A DNA stretch of 40,586 bases, from positions 1 through 40,586 of the forward strand of contig NZ_QJSM01000025.1 of assembly GCF_003205235.1 (NCBI RefSeq), in the 5' to 3' direction. Within the stretch, counting starts at the first letter, position 1. Each line of letters starts with the position of its first letter. The translations under genes were made by a program, and so were the position numbers. The DNA comes from Thermoplasma sp. Kam2015. Its GTDB lineage: Archaea > Thermoplasmatota > Thermoplasmata > Thermoplasmatales > Thermoplasmataceae. Below the pieces are notes generated by a model. It did no database searches. It saw only the letters and a program-made list of their open reading frames with translations, and had not been told where the DNA came from. Below are positions 25,510 to 32,205 of the stretch, piece by piece.

Positions 25510-26391
25510 CTAGACACCGACTATGGCTACGAGCCTTTTTGACTGGTTCCTGATGCTTGACTCGGAGGCGCCGACTATGCGGGCTATCTCGTTCTGAGAT
25601 ATATGCAAGCCTGCCTTCCTTGCTGCTATGTAGACTGCAGCTCCGGCTAGCGATGCCGGAGAGCCGCTCTTGATGTAATCCTTGATCTCAACGAAGCGCA
25701 GGGCGGTTGATCTTGCGCTGTGGTCCATAGACAGAAGGGAAGCAGCATACACCACATATTCCCTGGGATGGGCTGCAGTGTAGTTCAGATTGCCGCTGGT
25801 CTTTGCATACATCTTGATTGTCTTGTTGAAGATGGATCTGTAAATGCGCCTGTTGAGCCCGAACAGCTGATAGGCCTCACGCACCGGCATCGCATAACCA
25901 TAGTTCCTGAGCGCGACGTAGAGCGTAGCGCTGATCTTTGCAAAGAGCGAGGTGTTCTGCGTCATGTTCATGCTGTTCCTTTTGTACATGAGGATGGCTT
26001 CGCGCACTACCGCATCCGGCAGACCGATGCTCTTCGCCAGCCTGTATGTATCGTTGATGACATGGCCAAGCCTCCTGTTTGCCGAACCTGCATAGATTGA
26101 ATCGAGGAACTTCAGCCTGGAATACTTGTACTTGGCCTTATGGGAAAGCGGCTTGCCCAAGGCATCTCTCTTGTTATTGAAAAATGTCATTGAATTTCCA
26201 ATATAATGATCCTCTGTACGCCACAACTGGCCCCGGTTTACCGCAGACATGGCTATATCCAGCTGGGAGGATATCACCGCACCGCAATTGGAGCATACGG
26301 CCTCTGCCCTAATTGAATCGTAAAAAATGCGTGTGGAACCGCATTCCGGACATCTCTGAACGTTCTGCTCCTCTGGACCGCTGACGTACAT
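25510..26391 (-). CDS. TFB (transcription initiation factor IIB) homologue
   Basis: 293 residues. An N-terminal zinc ribbon CPECG...CSNCG (about 14-36) is followed by a short B-finger-like linker and two cyclin-like repeats (about 95-190 and 195-290), the second ending in the helix-turn-helix SQNEIARIVGASESSIRNQS that binds BRE. In archaea TFB recruits RNA polymerase to TBP-bound promoters; an extra copy on an element may redirect polymerase to element promoters. The linker after the zinc ribbon does not show the usual strongly conserved form, so it may be a divergent, element-specific factor. GGAGGGGAAATAG precedes the ATG, and the previous gene stops at the adjacent base. Confidence 0.9.
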   Translation of the reverse strand: MYVSGPEEQNVQRCPECGSTRIFYDSIRAEAVCSNCGAVISSQLDIAMSAVNRGQLWRTEDHYIGNSMTFFNNKRDALGKPLSHKAKYKYSRLKFLDSIYAGSANRRLGHVINDTYRLAKSIGLPDAVVREAILMYKRNSMNMTQNTSLFAKISATLYVALRNYGYAMPVREAYQLFGLNRRIYRSIFNKTIKMYAKTSGNLNYTAAHPREYVVYAASLLSMDHSARSTALRFVEIKDYIKSGSPASLAGAAVYIAARKAGLHISQNEIARIVGASESSIRNQSKRLVAIVGV

Positions 26392-26730
26392 CTATTTCCC
26401 CTCCTCTTCTTCCAGGTATGGATCGATGAAGTTCAGGAACTCCTCATCGGACATGCCGAAGACGTATTTCCTGCGCTTCTGAAGCCAATTTTTGTTGTAG
26501 ATCCTGCGCTTCAGGTAGTAGAAGTAGTTCTCCTCCTCCTTCTTTCTTCTTCTGCGGTTCTTCAAGAGCTCCGTGTCGTCCGGCTTGACGTAGAACGTGC
26601 CGAACATGCGCTGCTCCTTGACGCAGTCCCTGCAGAGCCCGCCGTCCTTTTTCAGATTCTCCAGCGAGGCGTTGTACTCCGTGAGCACAACCCCGCACCT
26701 TGCACATCTCTTCTTTTTTCCTTCCTCCAT
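26392..26730 (-). CDS. Zinc-finger protein with highly charged helix
   Basis: 112 residues. RCARCGVVLTEYN and LCRDCVKEQ provide two C-x-x-C pairs 20 residues apart (about 9-36), an arrangement also seen in HNH-type endonucleases, but I see no convincing catalytic histidines. Residues 55-90 are extremely basic (KNRRRRKKEEENYFYYLKRR), and the end is acidic. It directly precedes TFB with no gap, so it is probably a nucleic-acid-binding partner or regulator. Confidence 0.65.
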   Translation of the reverse strand: MEEGKKKRCARCGVVLTEYNASLENLKKDGGLCRDCVKEQRMFGTFYVKPDDTELLKNRRRRKKEEENYFYYLKRRIYNKNWLQKRRKYVFGMSDEEFLNFIDPYLEEEEGK

Positions 26731-26743
26731 TTCTTACCTCCAT

Positions 26744-27106
26744 CTATTCCATGGCGCTCTTCCCGCCAAAATTCCACCTGTGCTCCTCCAGCAGAGCGCT
26801 GAAAACCGAAGCGGAAAGGGAAAGAATGAGCAGCTCCGAGAGCAGAGAAAGCACCGTCATGACGGGGACGCTGTCTATGAACACGGACAGGATCTTGATG
26901 ACGATGAGGGCGCTGGCCAGGGTCGTGAGGATCAAAACGATCATCGATGCCATGTGCAGCACTTCCGCCCATTTCCTCGAAAGCCTTGAAAATACAGGCT
27001 TCGCAATCTCGAAACGCATACCAAGTATTGTGATATTTCTATACTGCGCTTCTCTGGGGCTCTGTTTGAAATTTGATACTGAAGTATCGATATTTTCTGC
27101 ATTCAT
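26744..27106 (-). CDS. Two-TM membrane protein, 120 residues
   Basis: A hydrophilic N-terminal 45 residues is followed by two membrane helices at about 50-72 (MASMIVLILTTLASALIVIK) and 80-103 (VMTVLSLLSELLILSLSASV), then a short charged end. Its ATG overlaps the stop of the nuclease-like gene (ATGA). Unknown function. Confidence 0.65.
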   Translation of the reverse strand: MNAENIDTSVSNFKQSPREAQYRNITILGMRFEIAKPVFSRLSRKWAEVLHMASMIVLILTTLASALIVIKILSVFIDSVPVMTVLSLLSELLILSLSASVFSALLEEHRWNFGGKSAME

Positions 27107-27531
27107 TTTACCGCCTCAACCTCCATGCTTTCACTTTCCGCAGGATCGAAACGCCTGCCCCAGCCGAGTTCCGGGGTATAGCTCAGGACGGATAGGACCC
27201 ACCGCCCCCCTTTCTTAGAATAGATCCAGAGCTCTACTGGAACTGTGAATTTCCAGTACTGCTCTATCTTCTTCCGATGTTTATAGACCGAATCGGACCC
27301 CGATGACGAATGGTGTCTGGAGTTCGGCGAAGCGTTCTCGCTGGTCACCTGTATGAAGCGGACGTCAGATTTTTGCAGGGCGATGATATCGACGACATGG
27401 AAGAAGTCGAAGCGCCTTGCGACATAGCCCTTGTTCGGTACGAAGACGGCTTTGTTGGACGCCCTCTCGCACACGTAGCCTTCGAGTTCGAGCTGCTTGA
27501 TGGCCTTCCTCTCAAGATCGGATCGATTCAT
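27103..27531 (-). CDS. PD-(D/E)XK-fold-like protein with altered active site
   Basis: About 142 residues from ATG 27531, chosen because GGAGGAAATGACG lies at the right distance; the frame is open 19 codons further. LERKAIKQLELEGYVC, then FDFFHVVDIIALQKSDVRFIQVTS has the helix-strand-strand order of Holliday-junction-resolvase-like nucleases with an Asp (about 48) in place, but the usual E-x-K reads Q-V-T. This could be a variant active site or a non-catalytic DNA-binding relative. C-terminal half WIYSKKGGRW. Co-translated with the membrane gene downstream. Confidence 0.6.
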   Translation of the reverse strand: MNRSDLERKAIKQLELEGYVCERASNKAVFVPNKGYVARRFDFFHVVDIIALQKSDVRFIQVTSENASPNSRHHSSSGSDSVYKHRKKIEQYWKFTVPVELWIYSKKGGRWVLSVLSYTPELGWGRRFDPAESESMEVEAVK

Positions 27532-27844
27532 CGTCATTTCCTCCATACTCCACCACCGCGCAGTCTCCCGTATCGAAATCGATGTCATCGATCCAAAAGC
27601 GCTTTCCGAACAGGCTGTCCCTTTTGCTGATGTTTGCCACCTTCAGCCCGAAGCTGTGCGGAGAAAAAATTCCGCCGACTGCTTTATCCTTTGAAAAAAT
27701 CATAAAAACGTTCTCTGGACTGTTGAGCTTATAATAAAATTCGTCTACAAAGAAGTACCTAGAAGTTGAGTCCAAGAAAACGACCGCATCTCTGCCTACA
27801 AATTGGGCTAAAAAATCATCGACCTTTGCTGTATATGCTCTCAT
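27512..27844 (-). CDS. Hypothetical protein, 110 residues
   Basis: The longer frame (to 27997) mostly overlaps another gene; the credible start is ATG 27844, which overlaps the upstream TGA (ATGA). The product mixes strands and helices (RDAVVFLDSTSRYFFVDEFY; FMIFSKDKAVGGIF) and has an acidic end. The end overlaps the nuclease-like gene by about 20 nt. No family recognised. Confidence 0.6.
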   Translation of the reverse strand: MRAYTAKVDDFLAQFVGRDAVVFLDSTSRYFFVDEFYYKLNSPENVFMIFSKDKAVGGIFSPHSFGLKVANISKRDSLFGKRFWIDDIDFDTGDCAVVEYGGNDDESIRS

Positions 27845-28047
27845 CGCTCGAACACCTCCAGTATTGTGGTAAATTCGTCGGCCGTGAACCATGTCGTCCG
27901 CGGTTCTGCCCCTGGCGGCACTGGGATATCCCACTGCACCAGGTATGCTGTGATGTCCCCCATGTCGTTCATGTCTGTGTCTACCACAGTTCCCCATGTT
28001 CCAACAGGTATGTCGTCAATTTGATAGTCTGTTGCAACTCTGATCAT
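27841..28047 (-). CDS. Small beta-barrel-like protein (DUF4926-like pattern)
   Basis: 68 residues. VPVGTWGTVVDTD... and TAYLVQWDIPV followed by TTWFTADEFTTILEV fits a small SH3-like barrel in which a G-T-V-V turn is followed by a Y-x-V-x-W/F strand, as in DUF4926 proteins. This is pattern similarity only. It overlaps genes at both ends by ATGA junctions, which strongly supports that it is translated. Confidence 0.6.
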   Translation of the reverse strand: MIRVATDYQIDDIPVGTWGTVVDTDMNDMGDITAYLVQWDIPVPPGAEPRTTWFTADEFTTILEVFER

Positions 28048-28220
28048 GCCCTCGCCTTCTTCAATCCAAAGAGAGAAAGAGCCATCATAGCGCTAGCCAC
28101 AACCCCCAGAATGCCTGCTCTGCCGAGCTGTATTGCCTTTGCCATCACGACGATGGAAACGGCAAAAGCCGCAATCATGAGAAGCTCCTGGGATCCTCTC
28201 GTGAACTCGTTTTTATTCAT
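28044..28220 (-). CDS. Small membrane protein, 58 residues
   Basis: Start at ATG 28220, which overlaps the previous stop by 8 nt and has GGTGGTGATG ahead; upstream in-frame starts exist. Two hydrophobic helices (ELLMIAAFAVSIVVMAKAIQ and GILGVVASAMMALSLFGL) are separated by a short basic loop. Unknown role; one of the series of tiny membrane proteins. Confidence 0.6.
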   Translation of the reverse strand: MNKNEFTRGSQELLMIAAFAVSIVVMAKAIQLGRAGILGVVASAMMALSLFGLKKARA

Positions 28221-28440
28221 TTTCATCACCACCGGAGAATTTGAGCATGCTTGCCAGATTCATGATGGCGTTGTACAGCTCATTTGAGTGCTTCTTTGTC
28301 ATGATCAAAAAGACCACAACAAATTCTGCCACCTTGCGAGTCTCGCAATCCTTCAACATTTCCATTATCTCCTTGTAGCTCTTCTGGAATTCCTCCATCG
28401 CTTGATCCATCTCCTCTAGATCCATCTTCTCTATGTTCAT
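28213..28440 (-). CDS. Small acidic helical protein, 75 residues
   Basis: Start at ATG 28440, preceded by GGGTGAAGGA; the frame is open 8 codons upstream. The first half is an acidic amphipathic helix (MDQAMEEFQKSYKEIMEMLK), and a hydrophobic helix follows (KVAEFVVVFLIMTKKHSNEL). It could be a coiled-coil or peripheral membrane protein. No family recognised. Confidence 0.6.
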   Translation of the reverse strand: MNIEKMDLEEMDQAMEEFQKSYKEIMEMLKDCETRKVAEFVVVFLIMTKKHSNELYNAIMNLASMLKFSGGDENE

Positions 28441-28460
28441 TCCTTCACCCTTCCTTCTAT

Positions 28461-28802
28461 TCATTTCTTCACCTTTCCATTCATTTTTCCAACACCTTCT
28501 TGCCCCCTGCTAGGAGATACGTATGGAATATCATCCTGAAAAGAATGGAATGATTTCAGTCGCCTCCAGCTGAGAGCCGTCACAAAAAATGAGACTATCA
28601 GGCCGGCAATATAGAGCGCCAGCAGTATTTCAATGAGAATCCATACCAAGGACGGCACTGCGATGCCCTTCCGTGCGAGCTCCCACGCGATTATGCCGAG
28701 TATTATCAGGAGCCCGAGATTGAAGAAATCAAATTCCCATTTGTTCATGTGCGATAGACCGTTTGCCGCTGAAGTTGTGGTCCATGAGCTGCCTATCTTC
28801 AT
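28461..28802 (-). CDS. Two-TM membrane protein, 113 residues
   Basis: ATG 28802 overlaps the upstream stop (ATGA) and has GGGTGGAAGA before it. Two membrane helices at about 26-45 (FFNLGLLIILGIIAWELARK) and 50-75 (LVWILIEILLALYIAGLIVS) are followed by a polar, basic tail. Unknown function. Confidence 0.65.
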   Translation of the reverse strand: MKIGSSWTTTSAANGLSHMNKWEFDFFNLGLLIILGIIAWELARKGIAVPSLVWILIEILLALYIAGLIVSFFVTALSWRRLKSFHSFQDDIPYVSPSRGQEGVGKMNGKVKK

Positions 28803-29068
28803 TCTTCCACCCCTGCATCGCTCTGCCCAGGCTTGACTTTCACTTCAAGGACGCTCTTTTCGGACTCTGAACCGACAAAGAAAAATTCGATTATGCGGTC
28901 GATGTTGAAATAATGCTCATTTCCGTCAGGCAACATCAGGCGGAGCCAGTATCTGTCAGCGCCCATGATTTTTCCTTCATAAGCGTAATCGGCATCCTCC
29001 GTATCCTCTGCCATCCAAAAATCAATGGTTTTACCCACATTTTTCGCGAATATCTCTCCTTTAGTCAT
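28799..29068 (-). CDS. Sm-like small protein, 89 residues
   Basis: From ATG 29068, with GGGGGTTGAGC upstream. VGKTIDFWMAED...YEGKIMGADRYWLRLMLPDG...YFNIDRIIEFFF follows the five-strand pattern of the Sm/LSm fold, in which strand 2-3 reads Y-x-G-x-I-x-G-x-D. Sm-like proteins bind RNA; if the call holds, it may act with the element's RNA. A second protein with a similar strand pattern is two genes upstream of the methyltransferase (30711). Pattern-based. Confidence 0.5.
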   Translation of the reverse strand: MTKGEIFAKNVGKTIDFWMAEDTEDADYAYEGKIMGADRYWLRLMLPDGNEHYFNIDRIIEFFFVGSESEKSVLEVKVKPGQSDAGVEE

Positions 29069-29201
29069 GCTCAACCCCCTCTTCTGGTTCTGCCTTAGTG
29101 GAGCCCCTCCTTGGACTGCAATTCACACTGCCACTGAAATCATGGATCCATTTCTTTCCCTTGAAAAGCAAAATCTCTTCGCCACAATTCTTGCATTTCA
29201 T
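29061..29201 (-). CDS. Mini zinc-ribbon protein, 46 residues
   Basis: ATG 29199-29201 overlaps the methyltransferase TGA (29198-29200), and the stop TAA 29061-29063 lies within the start of the Sm-like gene. The product begins MKCKNCGEEILLFKGKKWIH and continues with a further Cys near residue 28, giving C-x-x-C plus His/Cys ligands of a one-finger zinc ribbon. The end is acidic. Overlaps on both sides make it very likely real despite its size. Confidence 0.65.
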   Translation of the reverse strand: MKCKNCGEEILLFKGKKWIHDFSGSVNCSPRRGSTKAEPEEGVEHD

Positions 29202-30499
29202 TCTTCAATCACCTCTCCAGTTTCATCAGTTTTCTGGGGGTTTTTCAGTTTTCTAGAACTTCTCTGTTTAATCAGCTTCACTGCCACAGGCTGAATATTC
29301 TCCGGCTTAAACCTCTCCTCTATTATCTCGCAGTATTCTGATGATATCTCTATCAGTATGCTGTCCCTGCCCAAAATCTGTGCGACTACGCCAGTTGTTC
29401 CTGAACCAGCAAATGGATCAAGCACTATACCTCCCTTTGGACAACCTGCCTCTATCAATGGAGCTACAAGCGTTTCTGGGTATATTGCAAAATGAGCTTC
29501 TTTATGGGGGATAGTAGGTATACTCAGAAAGTCTTCGCCATCAGCATTAGCAGATGCTTCAATCACATCCCCGGGGTTAGCTCCTTTTGGATTGCCACGG
29601 ATAGAGCCACCGTGCTTCCCCCCACACGAACTATTTTGCTCATATTTTTGCCTTATGTTTGGTCTGGGTTTGTTTATGCCTGGGTTTATACCTTTCCCTA
29701 CTGTATTATACTTGTTTCCTCCAGATACAGCCCTTAGCGATCTATTTGGGTCTGCTAATGGCTTTCTCACAGAATCCAAATCAAAGTAGTATTTCTTGCT
29801 CTTTGTGAAGAAGAACACATATTCCCATTTATTTGAGAACCTGTCTTTTACTGAAGATGGAAGGCCGTTCACTTTACGCCACACAATCTTATTCCTAAGT
29901 ATCCAGCCATCATCAATCATAGCAATGGCAAAGCGTTCTGGGATCATCATGAGGGATTTCTCTCGAATATTCCCATAATCCGCCTTAAGAACTATGGCTA
30001 TACCCTTTTCTCTGCCTTCCTCATCCGTGTGCGCCAATTTATGATCGGCCCAGCCAGACCTCCTGCCCATATTTCCTGCATACGAATCTCCCATATTCCA
30101 GAACACCGTTCCTGTCTTCTTGAGGACGCGCTTTATTTCTTTAGTGATCATCATCAAATGTTCGATGTACATCTGGTAGGTTGGCTCAAGACCTAACTGA
30201 CCTTTCCAGGAACCGCATTTTGAGCAGATTGCACTGGTAATATCTGGTTTATCAAATATTTCTTCATTTCTTTGATTACCAACAGATGCTATATGGTTAG
30301 GGTCTCTGAACCTTAAGTTGTCTTTGTAATCCTTATAAGAAATCCAATCATGTTCGCAATTAGGTTCCCTATCCCACACCGTATCTGCTCCCTTATATGA
30401 CCGAAGGCCGTAGTATGGAGGGCTTGTAATAACACAGTCCACGCTTTCATCTGGAAGGCTTCTCAGAGCGTCGATTGCATTGCTATTTATTAGCTTCAT
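29198..30499 (-). CDS. Orphan DNA methyltransferase, beta class
   Basis: 433 residues. Motif IV TSPPYYG comes first (25-31) and SAM-binding motif I DPFAGSGTTG is near the C-terminus (about 360-369), the order of beta-class amino-methyltransferases; TSPPY is compatible with N4-cytosine or N6-adenine. Between them lies a target-recognition region with a possible zinc site (NCEHDW... CSKCGSW, about 48-96). No endonuclease lies nearby, so it is solitary. On a mobile element such an enzyme commonly masks restriction sites. Its ATG overlaps the preceding gene, and its stop overlaps a mini zinc-ribbon gene. Confidence 0.9.
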   Translation of the reverse strand: MKLINSNAIDALRSLPDESVDCVITSPPYYGLRSYKGADTVWDREPNCEHDWISYKDYKDNLRFRDPNHIASVGNQRNEEIFDKPDITSAICSKCGSWKGQLGLEPTYQMYIEHLMMITKEIKRVLKKTGTVFWNMGDSYAGNMGRRSGWADHKLAHTDEEGREKGIAIVLKADYGNIREKSLMMIPERFAIAMIDDGWILRNKIVWRKVNGLPSSVKDRFSNKWEYVFFFTKSKKYYFDLDSVRKPLADPNRSLRAVSGGNKYNTVGKGINPGINKPRPNIRQKYEQNSSCGGKHGGSIRGNPKGANPGDVIEASANADGEDFLSIPTIPHKEAHFAIYPETLVAPLIEAGCPKGGIVLDPFAGSGTTGVVAQILGRDSILIEISSEYCEIIEERFKPENIQPVAVKLIKQRSSRKLKNPQKTDETGEVIEE

Positions 30500-30714
30500 T
30501 CTTCAACCACCCCAAGTCGCTCAAGTTTTTTCGAGCATTTCCCGCATTTCACATAGTCAGATCCAAGTTTTTCGTCTACCAGCCTTATGTTTTTATTGCA
30601 AAGGGCGCGGCCGTCAACGTTGTAGTGAACCACCGTTCTGTAAGTACCCATTGGGTCTTCGCCATAGGTTGATTTCAGCCATGCAGAATAGGAAGGCAAC
30701 CATCGAGCCGTCAT
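30496..30714 (-). CDS. Small Cys-containing protein, 72 residues
   Basis: Contains Cys39 and a C-terminal KCGKCSKKL (C-x-x-C), a possible zinc knuckle, plus aromatic N-terminal residues (WLPSYSAWLKSTYG). Overlaps both neighbours through ATGA junctions (30711-30714 and 30496-30499), so it is probably translated with the methyltransferase. Unknown family. Confidence 0.6.
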   Translation of the reverse strand: MTARWLPSYSAWLKSTYGEDPMGTYRTVVHYNVDGRALCNKNIRLVDEKLGSDYVKCGKCSKKLERLGVVEE

Positions 30715-30941
30715 TCTTCAATCGCCTCCCCTTCCGCAACGCTCAAAGGTCTGAACGAAATGATCGAAGAAACTGGAATCCGCCACTCCTTGCCATTCGG
30801 CCTTTCGAGTTTGGCGTTTTTGTAGACGTGAGCCAGAATGCCGGATCTACATATGATCTGCCCGCCCCTGAGCCGGCAGCGTACCTCGACCCACTCGCCG
30901 GTGTGCGCCTTCAGATCCCTGAATATCCTGTCCGAATTCAA
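30711..30941 (-). CDS. Small beta-rich protein, Sm-like pattern, 76 residues
   Basis: GEWVEVRCRLRGGQIICRSG then ILAHVYKNAKLERPNGKEW and IPVSSIISFRP resemble the strand succession of small Sm-like barrels, with a strand-turn-strand on R-G-G and a closing I-x-x-I-x-x-F strand. The similarity is by pattern only. Its ATG follows 20 nt after the longer AT-hook paralogue. Might bind RNA. Confidence 0.5.
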   Translation of the reverse strand: MNSDRIFRDLKAHTGEWVEVRCRLRGGQIICRSGILAHVYKNAKLERPNGKEWRIPVSSIISFRPLSVAEGEAIEE

Positions 30942-30962
30942 GATATCACCCCTAGTTGGGAA

Positions 30963-31586
30963 TCAAGATCTTTGCATTCGTTCCCCATCGATCTCCCTCA
31001 GGATCTCCTTTTCCGCGAACGCACGGATCTTATCGCCCAGCACCGGATCTGAATCCACTATCCTGACGCCTACCTCTTTGGCCACCGCCTCCTCATTGCC
31101 TGCGAGGACGTCCGCAGCATAGCCGAGAAAATCGCTGTTGAATTTTTCTATGTCAAGCGCGATGCCGTACCTGCGCGCTATCCCGTCAGGGTCGGATAGC
31201 TTCTTCTCGTTGGGCGTGAGCCTTCTCACGTCCTGTATCAGAAGCCTGAGCGCCACGGCAGGCATCCTCTCCTGAACGCGCATGGCCTTCTCCAGCTCTT
31301 TCTGCCTTGCCTTCTTCTGTTCTATCTCATTAAGCTGGATCCTGAGCTTCGCCGTTTCAAGCTCATGCTTCTGGATCTCCTCCTGGATCTTCCTTTCCTC
31401 TAGCTCAATCTTAGACGAAGTGAGAGCGTCTATAGCATTTCTTAAAAGATCCGTAGGGCTTATGCCGAGAGCTTCGAGCTTCGCTTTTTGATTCGCCGTT
31501 ATATAAACGCTGATCTGGGTCAACTGTTCACCAGCAGGCTTAGCCTGCCTTGGTCTTCCAGGCCTTCTCCTCTCAGGAATGTTCAT
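30963..31586 (-). CDS. AT-hook/RHH-like DNA-binding protein, long paralogue
   Basis: 207 residues. An AT-hook-like RRRPGRPRQ (7-15) is followed by QISVYITANQKAKLEALGIS and PTDLLRNAIDALTS, a strand-helix-helix unit like RHH proteins. A strongly predicted coiled coil (about 60-108, ELEERKIQEEIQKHELE) and a unique C-terminal domain (about 110-207) complete it. The N-terminal ~100 residues are paralogous to the next gene, whose stop it overlaps (ATGA). Probable DNA-organising or replication/partition regulator. Confidence 0.7.
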   Translation of the reverse strand: MNIPERRRPGRPRQAKPAGEQLTQISVYITANQKAKLEALGISPTDLLRNAIDALTSSKIELEERKIQEEIQKHELETAKLRIQLNEIEQKKARQKELEKAMRVQERMPAVALRLLIQDVRRLTPNEKKLSDPDGIARRYGIALDIEKFNSDFLGYAADVLAGNEEAVAKEVGVRIVDSDPVLGDKIRAFAEKEILREIDGERMQRS

Positions 31587-31912
31587 TTGCCCTGCTCCCT
31601 CCTTTCTATCTCATCAAGCTGGATCCTGAGCTTCGCTAATTCCAGCTCGAGCATCTGTATTTGTTCCTGGATCTTCTTTTTCTCCAACTCAATATTAGAC
31701 GAAGTGAGCGCGTCTATTGCATTACGTATCAGATCGGTGAGGCTTATGCCGAGAGCATCAAGTTTTGCCTTCTGACTTGCCGTGATGTAAGCACCGACAT
31801 GGACTAGCTCTTCTCCTACTGGTTTCAACTTCTTAGGCCTTCCAGGCCTTCTCCTCTCTAGAGCGTGGTACTTTTCCTGCTTCTCAATCCTGATCTCTTT
31901 TCCATTTTCCAT
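31583..31912 (-). CDS. AT-hook/RHH-like DNA-binding protein, short paralogue
   Basis: 109 residues: RRRPGRPKK AT-hook (about 20-28), then HVGAYITASQKAKLDALGIS and LTDLIRNAIDALTS as the RHH-like unit, then a coiled coil (IELEKKKIQEQIQMLELELA). It matches the first half of the downstream gene closely and lacks that gene's C-terminal domain, so the pair arose by tandem duplication. GGGGGTAAAAAGA precedes ATG 31912. The palindromes at 31934-32145 lie directly upstream and are the obvious binding sites. Confidence 0.72.
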   Translation of the reverse strand: MENGKEIRIEKQEKYHALERRRPGRPKKLKPVGEELVHVGAYITASQKAKLDALGISLTDLIRNAIDALTSSNIELEKKKIQEQIQMLELELAKLRIQLDEIERREQGK

Positions 31913-31933
31913 TCTTTTTACCCCCTTTATTTG

Positions 31934-31968
31934 AATTAATTACATGCAATAGTTGCAACTAATTAATT
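31934..31968. promoter_or_regulatory. 35-bp interrupted palindrome before the AT-hook genes
   Basis: Two nested inverted repeats share one centre (31951): outer arms AATTAATTA (31934-31942) and TAATTAATT (31960-31968), inner arms GCAA (31946-31949) and TTGC (31953-31956). It lies 22-56 nt before ATG 31912, over the expected core promoter, so a dimeric regulator bound here would control the AT-hook/RHH pair. Confidence 0.65.
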
Positions 31969-31971
31969 AAA

Positions 31972-32205
31972 TCAAAATTTTTTAAAGCCGTATTTTCGGG
32001 CTTCCAAGAATTTCACACTATTGTGAAATTCGATCGATATCACAATAGTGTGAAATTCATTTTTAATTGCGGAGCCAGTTCTATAGCCGTTCTGTATGAA
32101 AAAGCCGTTGGAGGGTGATGGGAATTTCACAGCACTGTTAAATTCACTTTTATCTACATAGAACGGCTGCGCCGTGCAATCATATTCTGGTCTTCCGCTG
32201 TTCAT
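31972..32205 (-). CDS. Doubtful 77-residue frame containing operator repeats
   Basis: The ATG overlaps the MCM stop (ATGA), as for many true genes here. But the frame runs through three copies of a palindromic motif that spell EFHTIV, EFHNSVKF and EFNSAVKF in the product, and no fold is recognisable. Either the DNA is a regulatory region that happens to stay open, or coding and operator functions overlap. I favour the regulatory reading. Confidence 0.35.
   Translation of the reverse strand: MNSGRPEYDCTAQPFYVDKSEFNSAVKFPSPSNGFFIQNGYRTGSAIKNEFHTIVISIEFHNSVKFLEARKYGFKKF
32008..32058. promoter_or_regulatory. Large perfect inverted repeat (19-bp arms)
   Basis: GAATTTCACACTATTGTGA (32008-32026) is followed after 13 nt by its exact reverse complement (32040-32058). 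The left arm with its flank is itself a 24-bp dyad, GAATTTCAC-N6-GTGAAATTC (32008-32031). Two operators for a dimer would thus stand back to back. A cruciform is possible, but repressor or partition-protein binding is the simpler reading. Confidence 0.8.
32122..32145. promoter_or_regulatory. Third copy of the 24-bp operator-like dyad
   Basis: GAATTTCAC-AGCACT-GTTAAATTC repeats the dyad at 32008 with one mismatch in the right arm. It lies 64 nt from the inverted repeat, in the same unusual frame after MCM. Confidence 0.65.

Noticed and set aside
26392-26730. HNH endonuclease call for the two-CxxC protein
   Set aside because: The cysteine pairs fit, but the catalytic His-Asn-His residues are not evident.
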